Assembly: GCA_027625915.1 (NCBI GenBank) | Contig: JANTQA010000036.1 | Coordinates: forward strand, 11,491,001-11,555,000 | DNA length: 64,000 nucleotides | Direction of reading: 5' to 3' | Origin: Anaeramoeba flamelloides | Lineage: Eukaryota > Metamonada > Anaeramoebidae | Shown here: piece after piece, positions 1 through 11,054 of the stretch | How positions within the stretch are numbered: the first letter of the stretch is position 1 | Layout: each line of letters starts with the position of its first letter | Program-made: the position numbers and the translations under genes | The notes under the pieces: generated by a model | Seen by the model: only the letters and a program-made list of their open reading frames with translations | What the model was told of the DNA's origin: nothing | The model's database searches: none

Positions 1-1890
1 CTCAGGAATCTTTTAAGTCAATAAATATGTTGTTAGTCATCACAGTATTATTCACGAATGATAAAATACATATTTTTATTAGGGATTTTGAAATTACTAT
101 ATTTTAGGTTTGAGCAATTTCAATTAAATGAATCTTTCTTGATGGGTGAAAAATTAGAAGAATAATATTTGAACACGTTCACTTTTACAATTATTTTAGA
201 ATTACTAACGATGATTCATTTTTTATTTTTTTTTGATTGACTTATTTTTTTTGTTATCTGTATTTCCTTTTTGTGTTTTTTTTTTTTTTTTTTGGTTTTT
301 CAATTTGGGAAAAGAAAAAATATTGAATAAATTCATGGAATCAATTTGGGGTTTGTGTTTTTACAAAATTTTATAAGAATGGTATTTGAAATTTAAATGG
401 AACAAACTTTCGGATGATTATCAATTCAGAAATATTCATTTCATTTAGGATTCTAAGTTCGCCGGAAATAACAAATATATACAACACAAAAGTATCAAAC
501 AATTAAATAGAGACAACAAATTTCAAATCTATTCCTTGGAATTTTATTTTTTCTTGAAAACTCTATTTGTACAAGAAAAAAAGGGAATTTGAAGTGAAAA
601 ATTTTTTTATATTTATTATACAAATACCAGTAACTATTGGAAAAAAAAAATATTTTTTTTATACTTTCCTTTACCAATTAAACTTCTCTTCGACTACACA
701 AAGCTCTTAAAATAAAACACTCAATTATATTTCTCGTTTAAATAAATAAAAAAAAAAACAAATAAATAAAAAAAAAAAAATTAATTATCTGAATTTGATT
801 GTTAGTAGACCTTTGTTTGTCTTTAACTTTTTATCTTGTGAAAATTTTAAAATTTTATTTTTCTGCTACACCAAATAATTAATTTTCATTAGATCTTAAT
901 CTAATTATCCAATAAGAAATTTCTTCAATTTGTTTAAATGTAATTTAAAAAGCGTTTTATTTGAATGAAATGTTTTAAAATGAGAATCTATTTTCATTTT
1001 CCAAACAATTTTTTTTTTTTCAAAATCAATATTTAAATAATAGATAAACAATGAAAATTATTTTCAAATCAAAAACCAATTTATTTTTTTGACTCATCAA
1101 ACTTTACTTTATTAAGGAGACACCATCCAAACAAATACTGAATATAAATTACAAATGTCATCTTTTCATTTTAGTTAAGGCTCTTATGATCATTTGACAA
1201 CATATTAAAAAAAATTATTTTTGCAAACAAATGAAAGTATTTTTCGATTTTATTTTTTGTTCACTATAAATACCCTACTAACCACAGAGCAGTATTAAGT
1301 TTGGTATTGATTTATGGTGAAATTTATTGGATTTTACTGGGTTATTAGTGTTATTATACCAATCACTAATTTAAATGAAAACCCCAATTGAATAATGATA
1401 TTCTTGGCGGTGATTTTAAGGTGTAGGAAAGTAAGGTTTTAAACTAGAACAAATAATAAAAACCAAAAAAATACTAATTTTTTAATATTTGGATAAAAGA
1501 TCAGAAATACTTTAAACAATATAAAAGGATTATATTTGTAATGTATATTCAGTATTCATTCGGAACTTATAATATTTTTTTTTACCCTTCAATATATTTT
1601 TATTTTCACATTAATCAATATTTCTATTAAATTTAAAGACAAATAAAGGTTCAAAATATTACTACTACTATTATTGATTAATTTTATTTTAAGAAAAGTA
1701 AACTCCATATTTTTACATTAAGGAGAAAGAAGTAAAAAGTATTTTTAAAATTAAAAGTGGGGGTATATAATTTTCCTTTTAATTAAAAATCAATTTTTTC
1801 AAGTCATTAATCCATATATAATAATAACGTATTTTTAGTAACTGGTTAAACAACTTTTAAATGGAATATTATACCCATTAAGCCTGAAAA

Positions 1891-1937
<47 letters not shown>

Positions 1938-3669
1938 TTTTCAAATTGAATATTAGAATAAATATTTTTAAACATTACAAGAAAAAGTATCCTTTGGAGA
2001 GAATATATATTTTTTTCTTCGTATAAATATTCATAATTTACAAAAAACCTTGTTTTATTTATGAATAATGATATAAATTAATTGTTATCATAAATACAAA
2101 TTATATTTCAAATGAAACTCGAAAAATTCATTTAACATGATGTTTATAATTTAACCACTTTTTACAAATCTATTATTATTATTATTATGGAATTTAAAAA
2201 GCATGATAATATTTTAAAAAAACTATTTCAATATATGTTCAAAACTGATCTATTTTGTTTATTGAAAAATACCATTTATATTCTTTAAAACTACCAATAT
2301 AAATATATCAAAATTGTTCTTTTTTATTTATATACTTATACTTTATATCCACATGTTGAAAACTTTTTAAATATGAGAAAAAAAAATCAGGTCTGTATAA
2401 TTTCAGCATACATTAATTATTAAAAACACCTACCATTAATAAAAAAAACGAATTATTCAAAAAAAAAATTAAAAAATTAATAATAAAGATTAAATTATAA
2501 AATTCCAAAAAAATATAAACTATATAATTGATACAGTGAAAACGTTGGAAAATATTTTGAAACCAATTATAAGATAAATTCTTTAATACAATTTCAAAAA
2601 AACCACCATTTCATAGACTGTTATTCTATTTGGTTTATCAACATTGGAAACATAACACCGAACAAATATTTTATACATTTTTTTCAAACTTCAAAAAGAA
2701 TATTGTTAGATGACAAAAGAATTAATTCATTTTTTTTTAAATACAATTATTTTCATATTTTTCAAAAATAAAATTTCTTTTTGCTTTCGCATATTTATGC
2801 TCAAAATTTCTTAGTTCAAAAGTAGAAAAACATTCCATTTATCGAATAAAAATAATAAAACAATTAATCCATCTAAAAAAAAACATTGTAAAGTTTTTAA
2901 AATTATGATAGAAGGCCAAGGTTTATTTATTTTGAATGTTAATTTGATTTGAAACCTAATATACTTTCTCAAAATAAAAAACAGTTTGGTTTTCTAAAAA
3001 AAAAAACAGTACAGTAAATGAGTTAACCCGTGTTTTCAAAATAATATATTTTTTGAAAAATTTAAATCTTGCCTTATAATTTAATTTAATTTTTTTTTGT
3101 TTCTTAAATGGGTTTGTATTATTTTTATCTATTGTCAAACTAATTTATTTTGTGTTCTATTAAAAGGAATGTTTTCGATGTATATTTTGTTACTCTGACC
3201 ATTTTCAGTTATTTTCAAAAATTTTTAGTTTTTTCGAAAGTTAAGATAGTTTTGCTTTATCATATAAAGAATGTAATGTAAAATGGTGAGGTAAAGAAGA
3301 TAAATTTAAAAACACATTTATCACAACTTTCCAACATTTTAACATGTTAAAACCTCAATTAAATTTAAAAAAAAAAAATACAGATATTTTTTTAAAAAAC
3401 ACAAACAGAAACGAAAACAGGGATATTTCACATACTGTAATAGGCTTATTAGGAAAATAGAAATATTGCACTATTCATATTTATGCCAATTAATAACATT
3501 CCAAAAATTCATTTCTTTATCACCATACTTTTTCAAAACTTGTATTTCATTAATTTTCATAAATGAAAAAATACCCCCCATCCTTGCTAAAAAAAAAAAA
3601 AATAATATTATTCTACTCACATTTCTTTATATCAATTAAATCTGTTTATCAACATCAATGTAAATATAG
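1..3669. other. AT-rich stretch without a recognisable gene
   Basis: I find no convincing coding region, RNA gene or repeat family copy here. The stretch is A/T homopolymers and short AT words. Short open frames near 495-677 and 2956-3138 on the minus strand are Lys/Phe/Asn-rich products of A/T runs and carry no motif. The only structured feature is the ATT microsatellite listed separately. Confidence 0.6.
1891..1936. repeat. ATT trinucleotide microsatellite
   Basis: An uninterrupted run of about fifteen TAT/ATT units. Nothing suggests it is coding. Confidence 0.9.
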
Positions 3670-4278
3670 TTAGCAATCGCTACCCAGGTCTTATGTAAAT
3701 TATGCCGATTAAAAACAAAGTTAAAGAAAAACCCGCAACTTGATCGATCGCATTCCGCTGTCCAGCCCTCTACATTTAATTTGTATAATCGCAAAAGGCT
3801 ACTTCCCCAATCAAAAAGTATATCCTGCCCGAATGTTGTCGAAGCATTCCAATTAAATGAAAGAAAAAAAAGGAAAAAAAAATCAAAAACAAATATTAAA
3901 AGAGCCTTAACATTGAAAGAAATGCAAGGAAACGACACAACAACTAAAGAACTAATGAAAAAATTTTTAAACCAAAAACCCGCGCCAAGGTGGAAAGCCC
4001 GATTAACTGCATTCGATGAGTTTGATTCTAATTTAATTAAAGGGTGGCCTTCCTGTCTTAGACAATTCAATGGCTACGACGAAAATAATAATAAAATTCG
4101 AAAGTTAATTATTCATAAAAAACTATTCCAAATTTACCTTCAGTTAAACCGCACCGTGTCAATCAAAAATTTGCAAAGAGGGCTAATAACTTTCATGGAA
4201 AAACAAAATTTCTTAAATTTATCAAAATATGATGATCCAGTATATTTGTTTGTTTCATATGAACCACCAACCTTTTAG
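3670..4278 (+). CDS. Unidentified open reading frame, probably a 3' exon or a gene fragment
   Basis: An open frame of about 203 codons runs from just after an in-frame TAG (3667-3669, which also reads as a splice acceptor AG) to a TAG at 4276-4278. Its base composition is clearly more GC-rich and codon-like than the surrounding AT desert. There is no ATG near the beginning; the first plausible ATG lies well inside. The predicted protein has a basic Lys/Arg-rich stretch (around residues 60-75) followed by a segment with motifs such as APRWKARLTAFDEFD and KGWPSCLRQFNGY. I do not recognise a family. It could be the last exon of a gene whose upstream exons I cannot see, or a captured or decayed fragment. 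The reverse strand is also open over part of this stretch, but its translation is less protein-like. Confidence 0.4.
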   Translation, partial: LAIATQVLCKLCRLKTKLKKNPQLDRSHSAVQPSTFNLYNRKRLLPQSKSISCPNVVEAFQLNERKKRKKKSKTNIKRALTLKEMQGNDTTTKELMKKFLNQKPAPRWKARLTAFDEFDSNLIKGWPSCLRQFNGYDENNNKIRKLIIHKKLFQIYLQLNRTVSIKNLQRGLITFMEKQNFLNLSKYDDPVYLFVSYEPPTF

Positions 4279-4777
4279 TTTGACCTAAATTAAATATTTA
4301 TTTATCAAAAATATTTCAATAGAAATGAAGAGTTTTTTTTTTCTCTCCTAATGCTTATTGTTCTTATCTTTGTTCACATTTTAACATTTTTTTCATTGTA
4401 AATTTTTTTGGAGAATTACAGAATATAATAATATATAAACACACCAAATATATTCAAATCTCTAGTTGGGTTAAGATTAAATAATAGATAATTTTGATTA
4501 TTTGATTTTAGAAATCAACATTTTACAATTACAAAATTTTTGTCCTTATTTCTTTTTTCTTTTCTTTTTTTCCTTTTTTCTTTTTTTTTATCTTTATTCT
4601 TTCCAAATTTTAAATACTCGTGCATTTTTTTTTTATTTTTTTTTTGATTTTTTTCTTACTTTTACATGTTTATTTTTGTTTGATTTAACAATATTATCAT
4701 TATTAAATTTGATTTTGATTTTGATTTTTTTTTTTATTATAGTAATTTTATATACTTATAATCAGTATTTTGAGTTT

Positions 4778-4819
<42 letters not shown>

Positions 4820-4920
4820 TTTGGGAGTAATTAAAATTATAGTTTTATAACAAATATTAATATTTCTGTATTCACATTGTGTGTCCATATTTTAAATTTG
4901 TTTTTTTTTTTTTTTTATAT
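4279..4920. other. T-rich spacer
   Basis: Long T runs (notably around 4540-4580 and 4780-4812) dominate. The open frame at 4502-4834 is almost wholly Phe/Leu/Ile encoded by T runs and is not credible as a gene. Confidence 0.6.
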
Positions 4921-6127
4921 TAAGGAAGTAAGTACATTTTACAATTTTGAAAATTTTTAATTGTGTTAACATTACTGAAAAAATATTTTTTGAGTGCCAC
5001 CAGATGTTGAAACTTTGGAACCAAAACATCATCCACTAGTTTATTCGTGAATGGAATCAAAGTAATTCAGAGTTGAATCTTAAATTTTTCAATTTTTTGA
5101 ACATTTTTTTGATTAAATTTTTGAGTTTTATTAAATTTGGTTTTGGATCTAGAAATGTGTTTATACCAATGATCGAAATTAACCAAAAAGGAAACCAACA
5201 AAATATACCCGAAAACGTGTGCATTTGAAACAAATATTTTCTATTTAGAAGACCAAACACAAAAGATCACCATTCCAAATAAATTTGTTGAAATCAAGAA
5301 TGAAAATTAAAAAAATTGATAAAAACCTATTTTGGAACATTGGTTTTCTTTATCTTCTTATTTTGTATGAATACAAACTATTTTTTTCCTTGAATTCCTC
5401 ACCCCATTACTATTTATTATTATTTTAAAAAACCTTTTGTGACAAATTTGCTTTCAAAATTCTTTTTTCAAATATTTTTCTCAAACAAAGCCAAAAAAAA
5501 GAATACTATTCCAAAAATTAAAATAAATGGGTTGAATTCTTGGAATCAAAAAACAGTTACAAAAGATTCAAATCATAATAATTGAAAAATTCAAGAAAAA
5601 ATTTCAATCAGATTCAGAATTTTTTTTGAGTTCTCAATTTAATGGAAAATAAATAATTATAAAATCAAACCTAATTGTCCAATAAACCCTTACTCTCAAG
5701 AAGAATTAAAAAAATCTCTGATTTTCTGAACTAAAACTAGAATTAGATGAATTGAATAAAAATTGGATTTTTAAATTCATTTTAGAAATTCTTTAGAAAT
5801 AAACAGTAATTTGTTTATCAAAAATTTTCCAAACAAAATTATTTTCATAAATAATTAAAAACAAAACCAATTAAAGACAAAGTAATTGTGTCAAATGTTA
5901 TAGATAAGATCAAGTAATAAATGATTTTTATTTATTTTTTTTTGATCAATTTTTTCATTTTTTTTGATTTGCGTTTTTTTGTTGGTATGAAAATCTCTTT
6001 ACCTAGGATATATTCCACTCTAGTATTTATGAAAATATCATTGTGTTTGGCTAAAGAAATGATTTGAATAATTCAGTTTCACATAAATGGTGGCACTCAA
6101 AAAATGAAAAATGTACTTACCCCCTTA
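4921..6127 (+). mobile_element. R1 element copy 1: 1.2 kb non-coding inverted-repeat element with TTAA ends
   Basis: The copy starts at TTAAGGAAGTAAGTACATTT and its far end, reverse-complemented, starts TTAAGGGGGTAAGTACATTT. Just inside each end a second block, TTTTTTGAGTGCCACCA, is also inverted. The interior is non-coding. Two further copies lie at 25264-26478 and 60066-61960 in the opposite orientation and can be followed along both ends, for example the shared words GATCTAGAAATGTG, AGAAGACCAAAC and AGTGGAATATATCC. The TTAA at each end resembles piggyBac-type target duplication. The class assignment is inference; the repeat itself is seen directly. Confidence 0.85.
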
Positions 6128-6568
6128 AATCAGATTTATTATCCTATAATTTAGTATTAGTTTTTTAATAAAAAAAAAACATTGGTTAATTATTTGGGGT
6201 AATAATTTCAATATAATTTTTAACTAGTAACATTAGTGGAATCCCAGAAATTAAGAACTTAAAATTTAAGCAATAAATTAAGGAGCATAATATGATATAT
6301 TATTAAATTTTATATTGAGTCAAAGTGAATTTTTTGTATTTTAGAAAATTTTTTTGATTATTTAATGAATGTTGATGAAAGTGAATTGTAGTTTGAATTT
6401 GTTGACAAGTTTTTAGTAATAAATATTAGTTGTTTATTGTCAATAAAAATGATCTGAGAACGAAAGGATGCTGAGTTTTATGTTTGTGAAATAGGTAAAA
6501 AAATAATATAGTCAATCTTTTCCAAAAATTCGAAAAAAATCAAAATAACTATGATACTCTCAATGTAT

Positions 6569-6641
6569 GGTTCTTTAGCTCAGCTGGAAGAGCGTTAGAC
6601 TGAAGATCTAAATGTCCCGTGTTCGAGCCACGGAAGAACCA
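6569..6641 (+). tRNA. tRNA-Phe (anticodon GAA), intronless
   Basis: The cloverleaf folds without mismatch. The acceptor stem GGTTCTT pairs with AAGAACC (6634-6640). The D-arm stem GCTC pairs with GAGC, and the anticodon stem TTAGA pairs with TCTAA around the loop CTGAAGA with anticodon GAA at 6602-6604. The T-arm CCGTG pairs with CACGG around TTCGAGC. Discriminator base A is at 6641; CCA is not encoded. Internal A and B boxes are intact. The gene is identical to the inverted copy at 57352-57424. Confidence 0.97.
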
Positions 6642-6643
6642 TA

Positions 6644-6656
6644 TTTTGTTTTTTTT
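6644..6656 (+). terminator. RNA polymerase III T-run terminator of tRNA-Phe copy 1
   Basis: TTTT then an eight-T run begins three bases after the tRNA end, the usual Pol III stop. Confidence 0.7.
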
Positions 6657-7199
6657 ATACTTTTTAAAGACATCAACACTTGTTCTTTCTATTCCAATTA
6701 CTTTGAATTTATTTACTTTTATTACTTTTTTTTTAATTGGTTGATCGAATCACAAATTTTTTTTTGAATTTGTTTTTTTAAAATAATTTTTTTTGAATTC
6801 GTAGATTTTTCAAAATCGGAACTTTATTTAATGTAAACTAAAAACAATCTAAAAGACAATTTTTGAACATAAAAGAACACAGAAGAAAAGTTATCTTCAT
6901 TCTTTAACTTGTTTTGTTTTACTTTGATCGATCTCATTTGTGGCTAAATTCCAAAATATCTCTGTATTTACTAGCTGGAAGAATTTATATTTATTTTCAC
7001 AACTGAATTCTAAAAAATGAATATCTACTTCTCTATAATGACGATTAACAAACCAATGATGCTATCCAATTATTGGATTGATTCAACTTGTTTAAACTTT
7101 CAAAAAAAAAAAGGAAATAGTTGATTTTAAAATTTTCAACTTTGAATTACTAATTGGTGAACAAAATTTTTTTTAGGATTCTTGGTTATTGATGTTGAT

Positions 7200-7785
7200 G
7201 ATTTTTTCAGTAAAGGTTTACAATCCCTGAAATTTGAAAAATGGTTATCTTGAGTAGGGTGTAGTTACTTGTTAATTTTGTTCTTATCTGATCGATGTTT
7301 TTCTAGATATGGGCTTTAATAGTGGTTCAAAGGGGCAATTTTTGATAATTTATTATTTTTTTTTCTGAAATCCCAATTGAAGAATGTAAGGCTAAAACAT
7401 TGGTCGGTTTTAAGTTATGAAAAAATGTGGTTTGTGGGTTGTTGATTGAAATTTTTAATTAGGTTTGGTTTTATTTAGAGCTTTTTAAGAAATATTTTTT
7501 TTTTCATCGGTTAGTTGACAAAAAAGTAAATCAAAATTTTCCTACACAACACGAAAATTTTAATTGATTCTATAAAACCTACCAATGTTTTCGCCTTAAA
7601 TTTTTCAATTCAGATTTCGTAAAAAAAAAATTGAATTGTCAAAAATTAACATTTTGAATCACTATTAAAACCCATATCAAGAAAAAGATCGATCAGATAA
7701 GAACCAAATTAACAAGTCACTACACCCTACTCATGATAAACTATTTTTAAATTTCAGGGATTGGAAACCTTAAGACCAAGTGAAA
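7200..7785. mobile_element. Fold-back (long inverted repeat) element, family H
   Basis: Two arms of at least 150 bases, at about 7208-7345 and 7640-7782, are inverted copies at high identity. Shared words include AATCCCTGAAATTT, AGTAGGGTGTAGT and CTTATCTGATCGAT. Homology continues inward (GTAAGGCTAAAACATTGGT against AAGGCGAAAACATTGGT), so the arms reach roughly 200-260 bases around a short centre. No coding capacity is visible. The structure suggests a fold-back or MITE-type DNA element; no second full copy is seen in the window. Confidence 0.75.
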
Positions 7786-8186
7786 AAAAACTGATATTTT
7801 TTTTGAAAAAAGAATAACTAAATTTTTCAAAAAAATTTATGTATGAATGATCACAAGTGAGGAGAACCTGGATGGAAAGGAAGGGAAAATGACCAAGAAG
7901 CTTTTTTTTTTTTACCCAAATTTCTCACCACAATTTATGTTTTTTTAATTAATGTTGATCAATCTCACATGATTTGTCAACCCAATTTTTGGGAACCTTG
8001 ATACGCTTTTGTGAAACCCACTCTAAAAATAAAAAAAAAACATGTTGTTCAAAGAGAAGGGGGTTTCAATATTTATAATAATGTACTTGATGAGTGTTAT
8101 ATAAATAATTTTTCAAATTGTTAATGTACTTTTTTCAACTTTTATATATTTTTAATACTTCTTTTTTGAATTTCAAAATTGAATTT

Positions 8187-8480
8187 AGACTCCATTTCAA
8201 TATCATTGGCCCATTAACAATAAAATTTTGAAATAAAAATATTTTTATAAAAGGAATTTATCTATTATAATATAATAATTAATAGAATAAGATTGTGATC
8301 TATACACTAGGAATACTTGTTTTTTGTACAAAAATAAATCAAAAAAAAGTAACAAGAAAATATAATTATACCCTTTATTATGAAATTTAGTCTATTTTCA
8401 TAGCACTTCGTTTTACTTAAAACCCTTGTTTTTAATGAGAATAAAACATTATTGAAATTCTCCTTCCTCTAATTCAACCT
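8187..8480 (+). repeat. Family G dispersed repeat, copy 1
   Basis: This resembles 41983-42270. Both share ACTCCATTTCAA, ATCATTGG, AATATTTTTAT and ATCTATTATAATAT in order, and a common right-hand word GAAATTCTCCTTCC / GATTCTCCTTCC. It is non-coding, and no terminal inverted repeat is evident. Confidence 0.55.
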
Positions 8481-10569
8481 GAGATTATTTCAAAAAGGTT
8501 TTGTTTTAGATGATTTTTTGTATATTTCTTGGAATAATCTTTTTTGGTTTGATGGTGCAACCATTTTTCTTTAACATTGTGATTGTCTTTTGGTTAGGGT
8601 TTCTTATCCTAGTTGTCTTTCGTTGCACTTTTTTTTCATTCTTTTTTTTATTTTGAAGGCCATCGTTAAGTTTTTTGTTTGGTAAACTGTTTACTATGAA
8701 AGGTGGTTAGTTTGTTTTGTTGGGGTGATTGTCGATGTGATGCAATTTCTTTTTTTTTTTTGTTATGATCCGAGAAAAAGTTATTTAACAAAAATAAAAC
8801 AAAAAAAAAATACTTTTTAATTATTTATTCTTATTGTTGAAGTGTAAATTACACCCGAGTGACTCTTTTACTTAAATTTTTAAAAGGGGATATAAGTATA
8901 AAATCAGAGTTTTCACTGATATCCATGAGAAATATACCCATCAAATTATTTTTAAAAAATGAAAATTAAGAATATGTTTTGAAAAAAATATCTAATGTGA
9001 AAATAATATCCAATAAGAGATTTCATCATTAATATTGGGAAAATTGTTATTGAATTGCAAATATTTAAAATCAACTCAGTTTTATAACTAAATAAATTTT
9101 TTATGAACTTAGTAATAAACCGACCTAATATACACTAAAATTTTTGTTTATACACAATACTCAATTAATTGTTGATAATGAAAGAAGATCTACCTATTTT
9201 GAAAAAAAAAATAAAATTTTTTAGAAAGTTTGTTATAAATTGGAAAAATCATATTTTTTATTCTTGTTTTTGGACTGATTGGATGGTTTTCGGAAAATTG
9301 TAATTTAATTAATCATCATTCTAATAAAAGTATACTTATAATTGTCAAGGTTTTATTCTTTAAAAAGGATTTGATTTTTATTATTTATCAGGTAAAAGAA
9401 ATTACAAAACTATATTCCTGATATATTTTGAAATAAATATTTGGTTTTATTGAAAAATTGAACAATATGATTATTTTAATAAGAAAACACTAGAAAACAA
9501 TCAAAAAATGAAGATGAAAATAATAAAAATAATAAACCAAAAAACAAAAGAGAAAAACACTTATGCTCTACTAGCTAACATTAATTACAAATACATATAC
9601 AAACCAACAACTAAGTTCTTAAATAACTGCTTCCATACAAGGGCAATAGGTCATGATTCAATCACGGCCATAAAAAATTAAAAAAAAAAAAAAATATGAT
9701 TATTTTTCAAAGATTAAATTAAAAAAATAGATTACAATAATCACCCACTCAGCCAAATAAAAATTTCAAAAATTTTACAATTAAAAAATAAAAAATAAAA
9801 AAAATATTAATGAAAAATATTATTTTTTTTTCAATTCCTATTAATAACTCATAAAGTTGTAAACCTTTTACAAAATTGTTATATATAATAATTTTTTTAT
9901 ATGAGTGTATATCAAAAATATAATATTTTAAAAATTGTTTTTTTAGAAAAATTTAAAAGTTCTGAGAGATTGACTTAATTTGCACAAGCAGATAGAATAA
10001 AAGTATTATCTTATGGGCTAAGGGCCATCTTAGTTTTATTTCCTGTAAATATTACTTTGAAGACTAACAACTCTTTGATTGTTTTTATTGGTATTTGAAT
10101 TATAAATGGGAAAAAAATTTCACTTCTTATTCTTTATTCTTCTTTTTTAGGTAAAGGTTTCAAATCAGAAAGTTTTAATTTTGATGAACTCTATTTATTT
10201 GGTTTGTCCCTTTTTATAATCTCTATTATGTAAGATAAGAATCATAAATAAAAGTCACAGTGTAGAAATAAAAAAAATATACGCCAATTGACTTATTTAA
10301 TCCCATTTATTAATTAAATGTCAATAAAGAATGTTGATTCAAGAAATCTTTTTCAAATTACAAAATAGGTTTTGATTTAAAGTCTGTAATTTCGGAAGAA
10401 ACTATCTCGTCTTTTCAAAAAACCATATTTTGATCGAAAAGGTTTGACAATCACAATATCATGATGAAAAAGTCAACGACTACTTTTTTAAGTAATCTAA
10501 AGTTTAGGGCGAGAGTACAAATATAGTGGGATATAATATGGATCGAAACTGTCACAACGACTAGGCAAA

Positions 10570-10645
10570 AAATTGATAGGTTTTATAGAATCAATTAAAA
10601 TTTTCGTGTTGTATAGGAAAATTTTGATTTACTTTTTTGTCCAAA
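10570..10645 (+). repeat. 75-base segment duplicated in inverted orientation from the fold-back element
   Basis: From about AACCTATCAAT reading outward to GACAAAAAAGTAAATC, this matches the reverse complement of about 7510-7590 with only one or two differences in the core (AAAATTTTCGTGTTGT is common). It lies about 400 bases upstream of the E2F-like gene. Confidence 0.8.
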
Positions 10646-11054
10646 AATTCTAAAAATATTTTGATCAATAAACTTCTTCAAAGCAACCATAAATTTCCAA
10701 AATTTTGAATTTCCTTCAAGACAGATTACTTTAAATAATTTTTGTTCACTTAAATATTGTATTTCAGATACTCTGAGAACATAAAAACCAGAGAGTGTCA
10801 AATTAAAGAACAAATAAATTTTCGAACTATGAAGAGAAAACCAAAAGTGTGGAAAAAGTTAATCTTTTCTCTCAAAAAAACCTCCTTCTTTACTTTTCCA
10901 ACTTAACTAAAGTAACTTCCAAAACGAAAAATCTTTGTTTCGAATTTGAAAAAATAAAATAATTTATTTTTCATATTTCTTGCTCAACAAGCCAAACCGC
11001 AACAAAAATTTCAACAAAAATCTTAGAAACAATTAAAGAATAAACAACTTTTCC

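Larger units (their letters stand above)
6657..11054. other. Gene-free stretch with fold-back and dispersed repeats
   Basis: Between the tRNA and the E2F-like gene I see no supported protein gene. It holds the fold-back element at 7200-7785, a family G repeat at 8187-8480, and a 75-base duplicated segment at 10570-10645. The rest is AT-rich. A minus-strand open frame at 10595-10813 has somewhat natural codons but no motif, and part of it is the duplicated segment. Confidence 0.55.

Noticed and set aside
8450-8720. Minus-strand frame of about 66 codons rich in Lys/Arg/Asn (ending in PRNIQKII)
   Set aside because: No start codon except an internal ATG, no motif, and it overlaps the edge of repeat G.
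9570-9690. Minus-strand TTAGCTAGTAGAGCA resembling a tRNA D-arm
   Set aside because: No matching anticodon or T-arm follows; the downstream bases are T-rich and no cloverleaf forms.
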